This document shows, in pieces, positions 43,658 to 52,784 of a stretch of DNA of 64,000 bases. Origin of the DNA: Gordonia sp. SID5947 (GTDB lineage Bacteria > Actinomycetota > Actinomycetes > Mycobacteriales > Mycobacteriaceae); assembly GCF_009862785.1 (NCBI RefSeq), contig NZ_WWHU01000001.1:1550001-1614000 (forward strand), read 5' to 3'. The notes under the pieces were generated by a model. The model did not search any database. It worked only from the letters and a program-made list of their open reading frames with translations, and was not told where the DNA came from. Each line of letters begins with the position of its first letter. Positions within the stretch are counted from its first letter, which is position 1. Position numbers and translations under genes: made by a program.

Positions 43658-43889
43658 TCGGTTGCGAACCTCGGCAGATCGTCGGCTGCGGGTGCGGGTG
43701 GTGTTCCCGTCCGCGGGCGCATCGGTTGCGCTAGTAGAACCCTCTCCCACCGTGGTGTGGTCGCCGTATGAGAGTGCTGAGGTTTCGCTGAGGAAGTTGC
43801 GGCCGGTTTCCGGGAACGCTCGAAAGACCTCTGACCTCTGACTTCGTCCGAGGTTGGCGCGCCGCCGCCGGAATCGCGGCGATGCGACA

Positions 43890-43895
43890 TAACCT
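43890..43895 (+). promoter_or_regulatory. Probable -10 box of the O-methyltransferase gene
   Basis: TAACCT ending 6 nt before the GTG at 43902; leaderless spacing. Confidence 0.45.
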
Positions 43896-43901
43896 CAGTG
43901 G

Positions 43902-44570
43902 GTGACCGATTCATCAGGGGGTTCCGATCCGGCGGGTTCGACGTCCCCGAGCGCCCTCATCGACTACGCGGAATCGGCGATCGTGGAGGACGACGCCGTG
44001 ACCTCGGCGCGCACCCGGGCCGACGAACTCGGCGCCTCCGCGGTCGCGCCTGCCGTCGGCGCCCTGCTGGCACTGTTGGCCCGATCGTGCGACGCGCATT
44101 CGGTCGTCGAGATCGGCACCGGAGCGGGTGTCAGTGGCCTGTGGCTGCTCAACGGCATGGCCACCGATGGCGTGCTGACCACGATCGATCCCGAACCGGA
44201 ACATCATCGCGCGGCGCGACAGTCGTTCGTGGGCGCCGACATCGCGCCCGGGCGGACCCGCCTGATCAACGGCACCCCTACCGAGGTACTCCCCCGCCTC
44301 GCCGACGAGTCCTATGACCTGGTGTTCGTCGACGGGCCACTCATCGACCACCCGCGGCACGTGGTCGAGGCCGTGCGCATCCTCCGACCCGGTGGCGTGG
44401 TGGTCGTCCACAACGCCACCGCCGGCGGCGCGGTCGCCGACCCGACGCGCACCGACCCACCAGCCGCAGCAGCCCGCGAGGCGGCGCTGCTGATCGCCGA
44501 CGACGAGCGTCTGCTGCCGGTGGTGATCCCACTGGGCGCAGGCGTGCTCGCGGCCGCCAAGGCCCGCTGA
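43902..44570 (+). CDS. SAM-dependent O-methyltransferase (Rv1220c-like)
   Basis: 222 aa. The SAM-binding motif I is [16 protein letters not shown], followed by [17 protein letters not shown] (acidic end of beta 2), [15 protein letters not shown] and [13 protein letters not shown]. This is the class of small family-3 O-methyltransferases; the substrate is unknown. In M. tuberculosis the orthologue also sits divergent from sigE. GTG start with a TAACCT box 6 nt upstream. It is convergent with the manB-like gene, 9 nt away. Confidence 0.88.
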   Translation: MTDSSGGSDPAGSTSPSALIDYAESAIVEDDAVTSARTRADELGASAVAPAVGALLALLARSCDAHSVVEIGTGAGVSGLWLLNGMATDGVLTTIDPEPEHHRAARQSFVGADIAPGRTRLINGTPTEVLPRLADESYDLVFVDGPLIDHPRHVVEAVRILRPGGVVVVHNATAGGAVADPTRTDPPAAAAREAALLIADDERLLPVVIPLGAGVLAAAKAR

Positions 44571-44579
44571 GCCGCTCCC

Positions 44580-45695
44580 TCAGACGTCCGTCGAGAAGCG
44601 CAGTCCGCCGTCGGGGATCTGGACGCCCGGCCACACCCGTGCGCCCCGCAGGAGTTCACATCGGGCCCCGACCTCGGCGCCGTCACCGATCACGGTGTCG
44701 CGGATCAGCGCGCGCGGTCCGATGCGGGCACCGAATCCGACGATGCTCCGCTCGACCACGGCGCCGGCCTCGATCACCGCTCCGTCGAAGACGACCGCAC
44801 CGTCGAGGCGGGCCCGCGGCCCGATCTCGGCGCCGCGACCCACCACGGTCCCACCGATGAGGACCGCGCCGGGCGCCACGCCGGCGCCGTCGTGGACCAT
44901 CGATTCGCCGCGCCGGTCGCCGAGGGCGGGCGACGGAGCGATACCGCGGACCAGGTCGGCCGACCCTCGGACGAAGTCCTCCGGGGTACCCATGTCACGC
45001 CAGTAGGCGTGGTCGACGTGAGCCTGGATGTGGCGGCCCTCGGAGAGGAGTTTGGGGAAGACCTCCCGCTCCACCGACACCGGCCGGCCGGGTGGGATCT
45101 CCTCGATCACCGAACGTCGGAAGACATAGGTGCCCGCATTGATCTGGTCGGTCGGCGGGTCCTGGGTCTTCTCCAGGAAGTCGGTGACGCGGCCGGTCTC
45201 GTCGGTCGGGACGCAGCCGAACGCGCGTGGATCACTGACCGGCACGAGGTGCATCGTGACGTCGGCGCCGCTTTCGCGATGCGTCGTCAGGATCTCGCGG
45301 ACGTCGGTGCCGCCGAGTACGTCACCGTTGAACACCAGGATGTTCTCGGCGGTCAGGTCGTCGAGCACGTTCCGGATGCCGCCGCCGGTGCCGAGCGGTT
45401 CGGTCTCGGTGACGTACTGCAGTCGCACACCCAGTTTCGAGCCGTCACCGTAGTACTCGGAGAAGACATGGGCCTGGAAGGAGGTACCGAGGACCACGTC
45501 CTGGATCCCCGCAGCCTGGATACGGGAGAGCAGGTGCGTGAGGAACGGGACGCCGGCGGTGGGCAGCATCGGCTTCGGCGCCGACAACGTCAGCGGTCGC
45601 AACCGCGTGCCCTTGCCACCCACGAGCACCACGGCCTGCACCGACGATGTCACATCCGGATCAGACGTCCCACCGTTGTGGCTCTCACTGGTCAC
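44580..45695 (-). CDS. manB: Mannose-1-phosphate guanylyltransferase (ManB, Rv3264c-like)
   Basis: 371 aa. The nucleotidyltransferase motif VLVGGKGTRLRPLTLSAPKPMLP is at residue 23 (split pattern GGKGTRLRPLT and KPMLP), with FNGDVLGG supplying the metal-binding Asp. A C-terminal left-handed beta-helix shows hexapeptide-like repeats (GAVLIGGTVVGRGAEIGPRA and onward). It should make GDP-mannose, used for lipoarabinomannan and other mannosides. GTG start overlaps the wbbL stop (GTGA). In mycobacteria the order manB-wbbL-rmlD is conserved. Confidence 0.9.
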   Translation of the reverse strand: MTSESHNGGTSDPDVTSSVQAVVLVGGKGTRLRPLTLSAPKPMLPTAGVPFLTHLLSRIQAAGIQDVVLGTSFQAHVFSEYYGDGSKLGVRLQYVTETEPLGTGGGIRNVLDDLTAENILVFNGDVLGGTDVREILTTHRESGADVTMHLVPVSDPRAFGCVPTDETGRVTDFLEKTQDPPTDQINAGTYVFRRSVIEEIPPGRPVSVEREVFPKLLSEGRHIQAHVDHAYWRDMGTPEDFVRGSADLVRGIAPSPALGDRRGESMVHDGAGVAPGAVLIGGTVVGRGAEIGPRARLDGAVVFDGAVIEAGAVVERSIVGFGARIGPRALIRDTVIGDGAEVGARCELLRGARVWPGVQIPDGGLRFSTDV

Positions 45696-46576
45696 CGATT
45701 TCTCCTCTGTTTCTCGACGGTCCGGCCGGCCGCGAGGACCGCGACCCGGGAACGCACGGCGAGCCCGACCCGCAGGGCCAGGCGTAGCGGTGCCTGCAGG
45801 ACGCCCGGGTGGCGGTCAGCCTGGAACCGATAGGCGCTGCGGTGATGGGCAGGCAACATCTTCCCCGGATCACGGCCGGCCGCATGGCCTTTGGTGTGAA
45901 GGATCTCCGCGTCCGGTACGTATACGTTGAGCCAACCCGCCTTGCCGAGCCGGTCGCCCAGATCGACGTCCTCCATGTACATGAAGTATCGCGAGTCGAA
46001 GCCGTCGATGGAGTCGAAAGCGGCACGCCGGACCAGCAGACACGATCCCGAAAGCCATCCGACCGGACGTTCGCTGGGCGCCGCGTCATCGGCCCGATAC
46101 GCGGCGGTCCAGGGATTCGTCTTCCAGATCGACCCGAACAGCGCATGACCGGCGCCGGAGATCAGATCAGGGACCCGCCGCGCCGACGGGTAGATCGAGC
46201 CGTCCGGTTCATGGATCAACGGACCAAGCGAACCGGCACGCGGCCATCGCCGAGCGGCGGCGAGCAGTTCGTCGAGCGAACCGGGAGCCCACTCGACATC
46301 CGGATTGGCCACCGCGATGAACTCGATCGAGGGATCCACCTCGGCGACCGCGCGATTGATGCCACCGCCGTAGCCGATGTTGCCGCCCGTCCGCACGAGC
46401 GTCACGTTGTCGAACTCCCGCTCCGCCGCCTCTGGCGCGCCGTCGGTCGAGCCGTTGTCGGCGATGACGACACGGGGCACCGGCGACGCGGTGGCCTTCT
46501 CGAGGCTTCGCAGGAATGCCGCGAGGTAGTCCCCCGACGAATAGGTCACCGTCACCACGGCAATCTCAGCAGTCAC
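45692..46576 (-). CDS. wbbL: Rhamnosyltransferase WbbL
   Basis: 294 aa GT2-family transferase. Motifs: VVTVTYSSGDYLAAFL, ADNGSTDGAPEAAE, FIAVANPDVEWAPGS (D-x-D-like site) and YFMYMEDVDLGDRLGKAGW. In mycobacteria it adds rhamnose to decaprenyl-PP-GlcNAc, forming the linker between peptidoglycan and arabinogalactan, and is essential. The GTG at 46576 has TACCCT 6 nt upstream, suggesting its own leaderless promoter in addition to readthrough from rmlD, whose stop is 55 nt away. Confidence 0.92.
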   Translation of the reverse strand: MTAEIAVVTVTYSSGDYLAAFLRSLEKATASPVPRVVIADNGSTDGAPEAAEREFDNVTLVRTGGNIGYGGGINRAVAEVDPSIEFIAVANPDVEWAPGSLDELLAAARRWPRAGSLGPLIHEPDGSIYPSARRVPDLISGAGHALFGSIWKTNPWTAAYRADDAAPSERPVGWLSGSCLLVRRAAFDSIDGFDSRYFMYMEDVDLGDRLGKAGWLNVYVPDAEILHTKGHAAGRDPGKMLPAHHRSAYRFQADRHPGVLQAPLRLALRVGLAVRSRVAVLAAGRTVEKQRRNR

Positions 46577-46582
46577 CGGGTC

Positions 46583-46588
46583 AGGGTA
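46583..46588 (-). promoter_or_regulatory. Probable -10 box of wbbL-manB
   Basis: TACCCT on the minus strand, ending 6 nt before GTG 46576. Confidence 0.45.
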
Positions 46589-46630
46589 ACCAACCTCGCG
46601 AGGGCGCCGATGACCCTTGGGTTCCATGGG

Positions 46631-47542
46631 TCAACCCCGCCCTGCGCGTCGTCCGGCAACGGCGGCGTGCAGCGCCGCGCGCCAGTCTCGGAGCGGGGTC
46701 AGTCCCGCAGAGGCCCAGGATGCCCCCGACAGCACCGAATAGGCAGGTCGAGGCGCCGGGCGTGGGAATTCGTCGGTGGAACACGGCCGCACTCGCTCGG
46801 GGTCGGCACCCACTTCTTCGAACACCGCGCGGGCCACCTGATACCAACTGACGCTGCCCGCGTTGGTGGCGTGCAGCACGGCCCCGGCGGTCGACCCGTC
46901 GGGATCGGCGGCGACCAGTTCCCAGAGTCCGTCGGCCAGATCCGGGGCATATGTCGGGGAGCCGGTCTGATCGTCGACGACCGTGACGTCGCGACGCACG
47001 GCTTCGAGGCGGCGCATGGTGCCGACGAAGTCGGTGCTGGCCGGACCGCCGGTGTAGACCCAGGCGGTCCGGACAACCGTGGCACGCGGGTCGATCTCGA
47101 AAACGGCTCGTTCGCCGGCCAGTTTCGAGGCGCCGTAGACCGTTTCCGGCTCGCCGGTCACATCTCCGGGTTCGTACGGGGTGCTGCGGCGCGGCCCCTC
47201 GTCGGTGGCCGCCGCTCCCGCGAAGACGTAATCGGTGGACACGTGGATCAGACGCGCGCCGGTCGTGGCGGACATCCGAGCGAGATGGCCCGGTCCATCA
47301 CGGTTCACCGCGAAGGCGCGTCCGCTGTCCGTCTGCGCGCCGTCGACATCGGTGTAGGCAGCGCAGTTGAGGACCACGTCCCCCGGTCCGAGCCCCGCGA
47401 GGGCGTCGGCCACCGACGTCGCGTCGACGATGTCGATGTCGGCCGAAGTGAGGCCATGTAGCCGCGCGGGCGCCTTGTCGGACGCCCGAAGCGCCTTGCC
47501 GAGCTGTCCGCCCGCGCCGACGATGTAGGTGGTCGAACTCAT
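46631..47542 (-). CDS. rmlD: dTDP-4-dehydrorhamnose reductase RmlD
   Basis: 303 aa. The NAD(P) motif is YIVGAGGQLGKAL near residue 6, followed by VVLNCAAYTDVDGAQ, LIHVSTDYVFAG and the YGASKLAGE catalytic Tyr/Lys pair. It makes dTDP-L-rhamnose, the donor for WbbL. ATG at 47542 (MSSTTYIV) is preferred to one three codons earlier. Upstream it is divergent from the LCP gene; no leaderless-type -10 was seen. Confidence 0.93.
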   Translation of the reverse strand: MSSTTYIVGAGGQLGKALRASDKAPARLHGLTSADIDIVDATSVADALAGLGPGDVVLNCAAYTDVDGAQTDSGRAFAVNRDGPGHLARMSATTGARLIHVSTDYVFAGAAATDEGPRRSTPYEPGDVTGEPETVYGASKLAGERAVFEIDPRATVVRTAWVYTGGPASTDFVGTMRRLEAVRRDVTVVDDQTGSPTYAPDLADGLWELVAADPDGSTAGAVLHATNAGSVSWYQVARAVFEEVGADPERVRPCSTDEFPRPAPRPAYSVLSGASWASAGLTPLRDWRAALHAAVAGRRAGRG

Positions 47543-47651
47543 GGAACACATGGTGCCGTACCGAGATCACGAGCACGCGGACCCCGATCCGTGATGTGGG
47601 TCTCGACGGGAGCGCTCGGCGTTGCACCGTCGAATTCTCGCTTCACTTCAG

Positions 47652-47657
47652 TAGCCT
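47652..47657 (+). promoter_or_regulatory. Possible -10 box for the LCP gene
   Basis: TAGCCT about 75 nt before the ATG at 47733; would give a leader of roughly 69 nt. Confidence 0.3.
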
Positions 47658-47732
47658 GACGTCAGCACAGCACCATCCGAAACGTCAACACCACAAACAA
47701 CGGCACGCACTTGCGTCACACATCCCGAGCGG

Positions 47733-49898
47733 ATGTCACCGAGTTCGCCGACGACGAAAGGGACCGACCCGCCCGTGGACTCTCGACCCGATGGCGCACG
47801 CCGACGCTCCGGCGGTCGCGCACGTCCCGACGAGCCCACCACCTCCTCCCGCGGTCCCGCCGACGGCCGGGTACGACGCGCTCGGCATCCGGCGCCCGAG
47901 GCGCCCGCCGATCCCCCACCACGACGTCGGCGCCGACCCGATCCAGAGGATCCGCGTGCGGATCGCCGCGCACCGGCCGACGGTCGCACATCGGCCGCGC
48001 GCCGGGCGTCCGCCGATCAGGCCCGTCCCGATCAACCACGCCGCCGCCGGCCACCTGGCCCCGCGGCCGACCAGGGCCGTCGAACCTCGGGCGAGATCCA
48101 CACCCGCGAGGGCGTCGCCGCCGACGGACAGCGCCGCCGCCCGCGACGCCCCGACGAGGCCGCGCCGCGGTCCCGCCGGCCGAACGCATCGGCGTCCGCG
48201 GCGGGACGAGACCGCGGGCAGGGCGGCCCGCGTACGCGCCGCGCCGACGACCGGACCGGTGCGCCCGGGCAGCGACGTCGGGGACCCGCGACCGCGCCCG
48301 GCGGCGGCCCGGATACCGGCGGCCCGGGACTCGACGTGCCGCCGCGCGCCGCGGCCGCCGGGCGACGCCGCCCGCCACGTCAGCGCGCAGACCCGGAGGC
48401 CGCCGCCGAATCCACCGGAACGCCGGCCGCCGCGCGCGTCCGGAAGCAGTTCTCCTGGAGATCCCGGACCACCCGTACCGGTCTCGGCCGTGGGCTCGTG
48501 GCGCTGTTGTCGGTGGCGGTGCTGCTGTGTACCGGTTACGCGTGGAATAGCGTCAGCAACCTGAACTCGAACATCACCCAACTGGCCGGCCTCGGACTCG
48601 GCGGCGCAGACGACGGCGCGGTGGACATCCTGCTCGTCGGTACCGACTCGCGGACCGACGCCAAGGGCAACCCGTTGTCGCCGTCGGAACTCAAGATGTT
48701 GCGCTCCGGCGAGGAGGTGGCGACCAACACCGACACGATCCTGCTCATCCGTATCCCGAACGACGGATCGTCGGCGACGGCGATCTCGATCCCGCGTGAC
48801 TCCTACGTCGACGTCCCCGGCATCGGTAAGTCGAAGATCAATGCGGCGTACGGCACCACCAAGGAAGGGGTGCGCGAGCGCGCGGTCGAGTCCGGCGAGA
48901 GCGAGACGGCGGCCGAGAAGGACGGCACCCAGGCCGGCCGAAAGGCCCTGATCGACACGGTCGCGAACCTCACCGGCGTGAAGGTCGATCACTACGCCGA
49001 GGTCGGACTGCTCGGCTTCGTCCTGCTCACCAATGCGGTCGGTGGTGTCGATGTCTGCCTGAACGAGGCGGTCCGCGAACCGTTCTCGGGTGCCCGTTTC
49101 CACGCGGGCCGTCAGACCCTGAACGGCCCCAAGGCCCTCAGTTTTGTGCGCCAGCGCCACGGGTTGCCGCGCGGTGACCTCGATCGGATCACGCGCCAGC
49201 AGGTGTTCATGGCGTCCCTGACCCAGAAGATGTTGTCGGCTCACCTCCTCACCGACCCCGGCAAGCTCGACGAACTCCAGCGGGCCGTGTCTCGATCGGT
49301 GGTGATCGACAACGACTGGGACATCGTGAAGTTCGCAGAGCAGTTGAAGGATCTCAGCGGTGGCCGCGTCAAGTTCGCGACCATCCCCGTGGTGACCGAG
49401 CAGGGTTGGAGCGACGACGGGCAGCAGAGCGTCGTCCAGGTGGACCCGAAGCAGGTCCACAACTTCACCGACGATCTGCTGAACAGCAAGAAGGACGACG
49501 ACACCCCCGACCGTGCCGACTACACCGTCGACGTGGTCAACGCGGGGACGATCGACGGCCTGGCCTCCAACGTGTCGAACATCCTGACGACCAAGGGCTT
49601 CCAGGCAGGCAAGACCGGCACCGGCGAGTCCAACGACAAGAACTCGGTGGTGTACGCCCATTCCGCCGACGACACCGGTGCACGGCAACTCGCGAAGGAC
49701 CTCGGTGGGGCCGAGGTCCGGGCCGACTCCTCGATACCCGACAAGCGGATGAAGGCGGTCTTGACCAACACCTACGACGGCCCCGGGTCCATCGGCGACA
49801 CCGGCGCACAGACCGACAACGTGCCGGCCAGCGAGCGGGTCGGCAACAACCGCCCGCCGATCACGGCCGGCTCCGACGGCCCCACGTGTGTGAACTGA
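47733..49898 (+). CDS. LytR-CpsA-Psr family ligase with long cationic N-terminus
   Basis: 721 aa. The first 245 residues are a Pro/Arg/Ala-rich, presumably disordered cytoplasmic tail, much longer than in typical LCP proteins. A transmembrane helix (VALLSVAVLLCTGYAW, about 252-270) is followed by the LCP catalytic domain: DILLVGTDSRTDAKG near 296, IRIPNDGSSATAISIPRDSY, and SFVRQRHGLPRGDLDRI. A LytR C-terminal domain (YTVDVVNAGTIDGLASNVSN near 596) closes it. LCP enzymes attach arabinogalactan to peptidoglycan. Neighbouring rmlD and wbbL make the linkage unit it uses. Confidence 0.93.
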   Translation: MSPSSPTTKGTDPPVDSRPDGARRRSGGRARPDEPTTSSRGPADGRVRRARHPAPEAPADPPPRRRRRPDPEDPRADRRAPADGRTSAARRASADQARPDQPRRRRPPGPAADQGRRTSGEIHTREGVAADGQRRRPRRPDEAAPRSRRPNASASAAGRDRGQGGPRTRRADDRTGAPGQRRRGPATAPGGGPDTGGPGLDVPPRAAAAGRRRPPRQRADPEAAAESTGTPAAARVRKQFSWRSRTTRTGLGRGLVALLSVAVLLCTGYAWNSVSNLNSNITQLAGLGLGGADDGAVDILLVGTDSRTDAKGNPLSPSELKMLRSGEEVATNTDTILLIRIPNDGSSATAISIPRDSYVDVPGIGKSKINAAYGTTKEGVRERAVESGESETAAEKDGTQAGRKALIDTVANLTGVKVDHYAEVGLLGFVLLTNAVGGVDVCLNEAVREPFSGARFHAGRQTLNGPKALSFVRQRHGLPRGDLDRITRQQVFMASLTQKMLSAHLLTDPGKLDELQRAVSRSVVIDNDWDIVKFAEQLKDLSGGRVKFATIPVVTEQGWSDDGQQSVVQVDPKQVHNFTDDLLNSKKDDDTPDRADYTVDVVNAGTIDGLASNVSNILTTKGFQAGKTGTGESNDKNSVVYAHSADDTGARQLAKDLGGAEVRADSSIPDKRMKAVLTNTYDGPGSIGDTGAQTDNVPASERVGNNRPPITAGSDGPTCVN

Positions 49899-50620
49899 TG
49901 AGCGCACCGACGATCACCTCGGCCGTCTTCGACGCGGTCGGCGACTGGTCGCAACCGTTGCTGACCTACTACGACCATGCGAGTGGCGAACGAACGGAAC
50001 TCTCCGGGGCGACGCTGGGCAACTGGGCCGCCAAATCCGCGAACTTCTTCGTCGACGAACTGGGGCTCGGGCCCGACGACGAGATCCTGGTCGATCTCCC
50101 GGAGCACTGGCAGACGGCCGCCATCCTGCTCGGCGCCTGGTGGGCGGGCACACACGTCCGGCTGCCCGGCAGCCACCTCGAACGATCGGCACTCGGTGCG
50201 GTGGTGACCTCCGCGGGAGCGGTGAGCGGGTACGACGACGTCGACGAGGTCCTCGTCGCCTCGCTCGATCCGTTCGCGATGGGCGTGCGCGATCTCCCCG
50301 TCGGCGTCACCGATTTCGCGAGTGCCGTTCGCGTCCACGGAGACCAATATTCGCCGTCGCGCGGGGCCACCGGCCCAGCGCTCGACGGCGAGCCCACCGA
50401 CAGCGTGCTCTCCGCAGCCCGCGGCGCCGCGGAGACCGACGGCATCGTCCGGGGGACGCGGGTACTCACCACCCGGCCGTGGCGCGCCACGGAACAAGTC
50501 GTCGCGAACCTGGTGGCGCCGTTGGTGGTCGGCGCCTCGCTGATCACGGTCTCCCATGGCGACGAAACCCGCCTCGCCGGCCTCGCCGACACCGAGCGAG
50601 CCGGCCTGACGCTGCGCTGA
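49898..50620 (+). CDS. TIGR03089-type protein (Rv3268-like), AMP-ligase-fold fragment
   Basis: 240 aa. The pattern matches the actinobacterial TIGR03089 family: SQPLLTYYDHASGERTELSG, ATLGNWAAKSANFFVDELGL, and DLPEHWQTAAILLGAWWAGT, reminiscent of the N-terminus of acyl-adenylate synthetases. It lacks the adenylation P-loop and the C-terminal domain, so ligase activity is unlikely. Its start shares one base with the LCP stop (TGATG), and in mycobacteria it also follows the LCP gene. Function unknown. Confidence 0.85.
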   Translation: MSAPTITSAVFDAVGDWSQPLLTYYDHASGERTELSGATLGNWAAKSANFFVDELGLGPDDEILVDLPEHWQTAAILLGAWWAGTHVRLPGSHLERSALGAVVTSAGAVSGYDDVDEVLVASLDPFAMGVRDLPVGVTDFASAVRVHGDQYSPSRGATGPALDGEPTDSVLSAARGAAETDGIVRGTRVLTTRPWRATEQVVANLVAPLVVGASLITVSHGDETRLAGLADTERAGLTLR

Positions 50621-50690
50621 GACGGGAGACCGTCCCGACCGCCCGACTGCCGGATATGTCGAATCGCGACGCTTGTGCACGATAGAGAAT

Positions 50691-50696
50691 TACCGT
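50691..50696 (+). promoter_or_regulatory. Probable -10 box of the DUF218 gene
   Basis: TACCGT ending 7 nt before the ATG at 50704. Confidence 0.4.
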
Positions 50697-50703
50697 GTTA
50701 CTC

Positions 50704-51393
50704 ATGCGTATCAAAGGGAAAATTGCTCACTTGGTGGGCGCATGTGTCCTGAGTGTCGCAATTGCCGGGGCAGCGCCGATGGCAGCCGCACCCGCGCAGG
50801 CGTCACCGACCACGATGTTCAACGGCCTGATGTCGACTGTCGGCGGCTGTCAGACCCCGATCCCCGAACTGGTCAAGTGGTGCACCGACACCGAGCGCCT
50901 GACGCCCGAGGTCCCGATGATGCTCCAGCTGAATCCATTCGGCACCCGGATCGTCATCCTCGGCGCAGGTCTGAATCGAGACGGCTCGATGCCGCCCGTA
51001 CTGGTCACACGGCTACAAGCAGGTCTGTCGCTGGCGCGGGGATTCCCGCCGGCCGGCATCATCACCACGGGTGGCCTCCCGAAGGCGGGCCGGACCGAGG
51101 CTCAGGCGATGCGGTCGTGGCTCATCGCCCACGGCGTGCCGGCCGCCCGGATAGCCACCGAGAACCGGTCACGCACAACGGTGGAGAACGCTCGATACAC
51201 CGCCCGGATGCTGGCCGCCGGCCGGGCGACGGGCGCGGTGGTGGTCAGCAGTCCGAGCCACGTCAGGCGCGCGATGCTGAACTTCCGCACCGCGGTCAAC
51301 GGCTCGATCCCGGTGGCCGGGGTGATCTCGGGATACACCAACGGCGCTGCCCCACCCGTCGGATCCGGGAGCGGGTCGTTCGGGTCGAGTTGA
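50704..51393 (+). CDS. Secreted DUF218 (YdcF/ElyC-like) protein
   Basis: 229 aa. A signal peptide (LVGACVLSVAIAGAAPMAA, likely cleavage after APAQA) exports it. The DUF218 core is present: IVILGAGLNRDGSMPPVLVTRL, GIITTGGLPKAGRTEAQAM, IATENRSRTTVENARYTARM and VVVSSPSHVRRAM. The family includes ElyC and SanA, linked to envelope precursor handling; the reaction is unproven. ATG 50704 was chosen over a GTG at 50695 since TACCGT lies 7 nt upstream. Confidence 0.87.
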   Translation: MRIKGKIAHLVGACVLSVAIAGAAPMAAAPAQASPTTMFNGLMSTVGGCQTPIPELVKWCTDTERLTPEVPMMLQLNPFGTRIVILGAGLNRDGSMPPVLVTRLQAGLSLARGFPPAGIITTGGLPKAGRTEAQAMRSWLIAHGVPAARIATENRSRTTVENARYTARMLAAGRATGAVVVSSPSHVRRAMLNFRTAVNGSIPVAGVISGYTNGAAPPVGSGSGSFGSS

Positions 51394-51443
51394 TCTGACC
51401 ACGGCCTTCCCGAAACGCCGCCGGTTGCGGCATGCTCGTAGCC

Positions 51444-51818
51444 ATGAAGATCCCCAGTGCGGTAGCTCGTTTCAACAAGGTGGTCACCAATCCGATCCAG
51501 CGTCAATGGGCGCCACGCCTCGCTCCGTGGGCGATGATCGAGCACGTCGGTCGCAAATCCGGTAGGAAATACACGATTCCGGTGCTGGCGTGGGTCGATG
51601 GCGACCGGCTGTCCATCGTTCTGACCTACGGTCGCGACACCGATTGGGTACGCAACGTGCAGGCCGCCGGCGAGTTCGCGATCGTCCGAAAGTCGAAGCA
51701 CCACAAGATCGTCAGGCCGAGGATCATCCCCTCGGACTCCCCCGACGTCGCCCGGGGCGCGCGTCCATTCGCACGCTTCTTCGATTCCGTGCTGACCGGG
51801 ACGGTCGTCGATGGCTGA
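51444..51818 (+). CDS. F420-dependent nitroreductase-family (Ddn-like) protein
   Basis: 124 aa. The hallmark MIEHVGRKSGRKYTIPVLAW and VLTYGRDTDWVRNVQAAG identify the split-barrel deazaflavin (F420)-dependent reductase family. Such enzymes reduce quinones or xenobiotics. It lacks the C-terminal residues seen in full Ddn. ATG 51444 with CATGCT at 51431-51436 as a weak -10. Its last 8 nt overlap the hydrolase start. Confidence 0.85.
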   Translation: MKIPSAVARFNKVVTNPIQRQWAPRLAPWAMIEHVGRKSGRKYTIPVLAWVDGDRLSIVLTYGRDTDWVRNVQAAGEFAIVRKSKHHKIVRPRIIPSDSPDVARGARPFARFFDSVLTGTVVDG

Positions 51819-52653
51819 GGCCCGCACCACCGACGACCCGCTCGACGATTTCACCGCGCGCGACGTGACGATCGGGAGCACGACCCATCGTGTGTACACA
51901 CAGGGTTCCGGTCCCGCGGTGATCGTGATCGCCGAGATGCCGGGGATCAGTCCCAAGGTTGCCGACTTCGCGCGCAAGATCGCCGGCAGGGGCCTGACCG
52001 CGGTGATGCCCTCGCTGTTCGGGGTGGACGGTCAAGACCCGCGACCATCGAACCTCGGCGTCGTCGGTGCCGCAAAGAACATGTACGGCACCATGATGCG
52101 CGCCTGCATCAGCCGTGAGTTCACCGTGCTGGCCACCGGTAAGGCCTCGCCCGTGGCCGACTGGCTGCGCGGTCTCGCCGCCGACGAACACGAGCGTTGC
52201 GGCGGACCCGGTGTGGGCGCCGTGGGGATGTGCTTCACCGGCGGATTCGCGCTCGCCATGGCGACCGACGACCGGTTGCTGGCGCCCGTCCTGTCCCAGC
52301 CGTCACTCCCCTTCGGCATCATCCCGTCGCGCAATCGCTCGATCGACATCAGCGACGCCGACCTCGCCGTGGTCAAAACCCGCTGCGCCGCCGGCCTACA
52401 AGTGATGGGCCTGCGTTTCGAGGGCGACCGTCTCTCTCCCCCGGGCCGATTCGATTTCCTCCGAGAGCAACTCGGCGATGCCTTCCTCGCCGTCGAGTTG
52501 CCGGATTCGGCGGCGAACCCCGACTCGATGCTGCCGAGACCACATTCGGTGTTGACGGAGGACCTGATCGACGAGCCCGGGCAACCGACATACGACACCC
52601 GGGAACAGGTCCTCGACTTCTTCGTCGAGAAGCTGCTGCCGACGTCGATGTGA
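51811..52653 (+). CDS. Dienelactone hydrolase family protein
   Basis: 280 aa alpha/beta hydrolase. The nucleophile elbow is GAVGMCFTGGFALAM with Cys as nucleophile, as in dienelactone hydrolases; RRFEG-type Asp region FEGDRLSPPGRF and a C-terminal His (PRPHSVLTED) complete a plausible triad. The early segment VIVIAEMPGISPKVADFARK supplies the oxyanion-hole region. It overlaps the Ddn-like gene by 8 nt, suggesting joint action on aromatic or lactone compounds (inference). It is convergent with purE, 131 bp away. Confidence 0.85.
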   Translation: MAEARTTDDPLDDFTARDVTIGSTTHRVYTQGSGPAVIVIAEMPGISPKVADFARKIAGRGLTAVMPSLFGVDGQDPRPSNLGVVGAAKNMYGTMMRACISREFTVLATGKASPVADWLRGLAADEHERCGGPGVGAVGMCFTGGFALAMATDDRLLAPVLSQPSLPFGIIPSRNRSIDISDADLAVVKTRCAAGLQVMGLRFEGDRLSPPGRFDFLREQLGDAFLAVELPDSAANPDSMLPRPHSVLTEDLIDEPGQPTYDTREQVLDFFVEKLLPTSM

Positions 52654-52784
52654 CCGGTCGGCGCAGACGCGTTCGGCAGATGCCCGTTGCGCGGCTGGTG
52701 AGTAGCGGGAATGCCCGACACGAGCGCGCATCGCCGCCCGACCACCGGCCGCTTTGACACTCGGATCGATGGTCGCCGGAGCGT

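Noticed and set aside
43638..43901. Small gene in the sigE-methyltransferase gap
   Set aside because: Short frames exist but have no start signal or coding composition; the region is better explained by two divergent promoters.
47736..49907. 723-codon minus-strand frame opposite the LCP gene
   Set aside because: Mirrors the LCP gene codon by codon; Arg/Val/Gly-biased and without recognisable domain.
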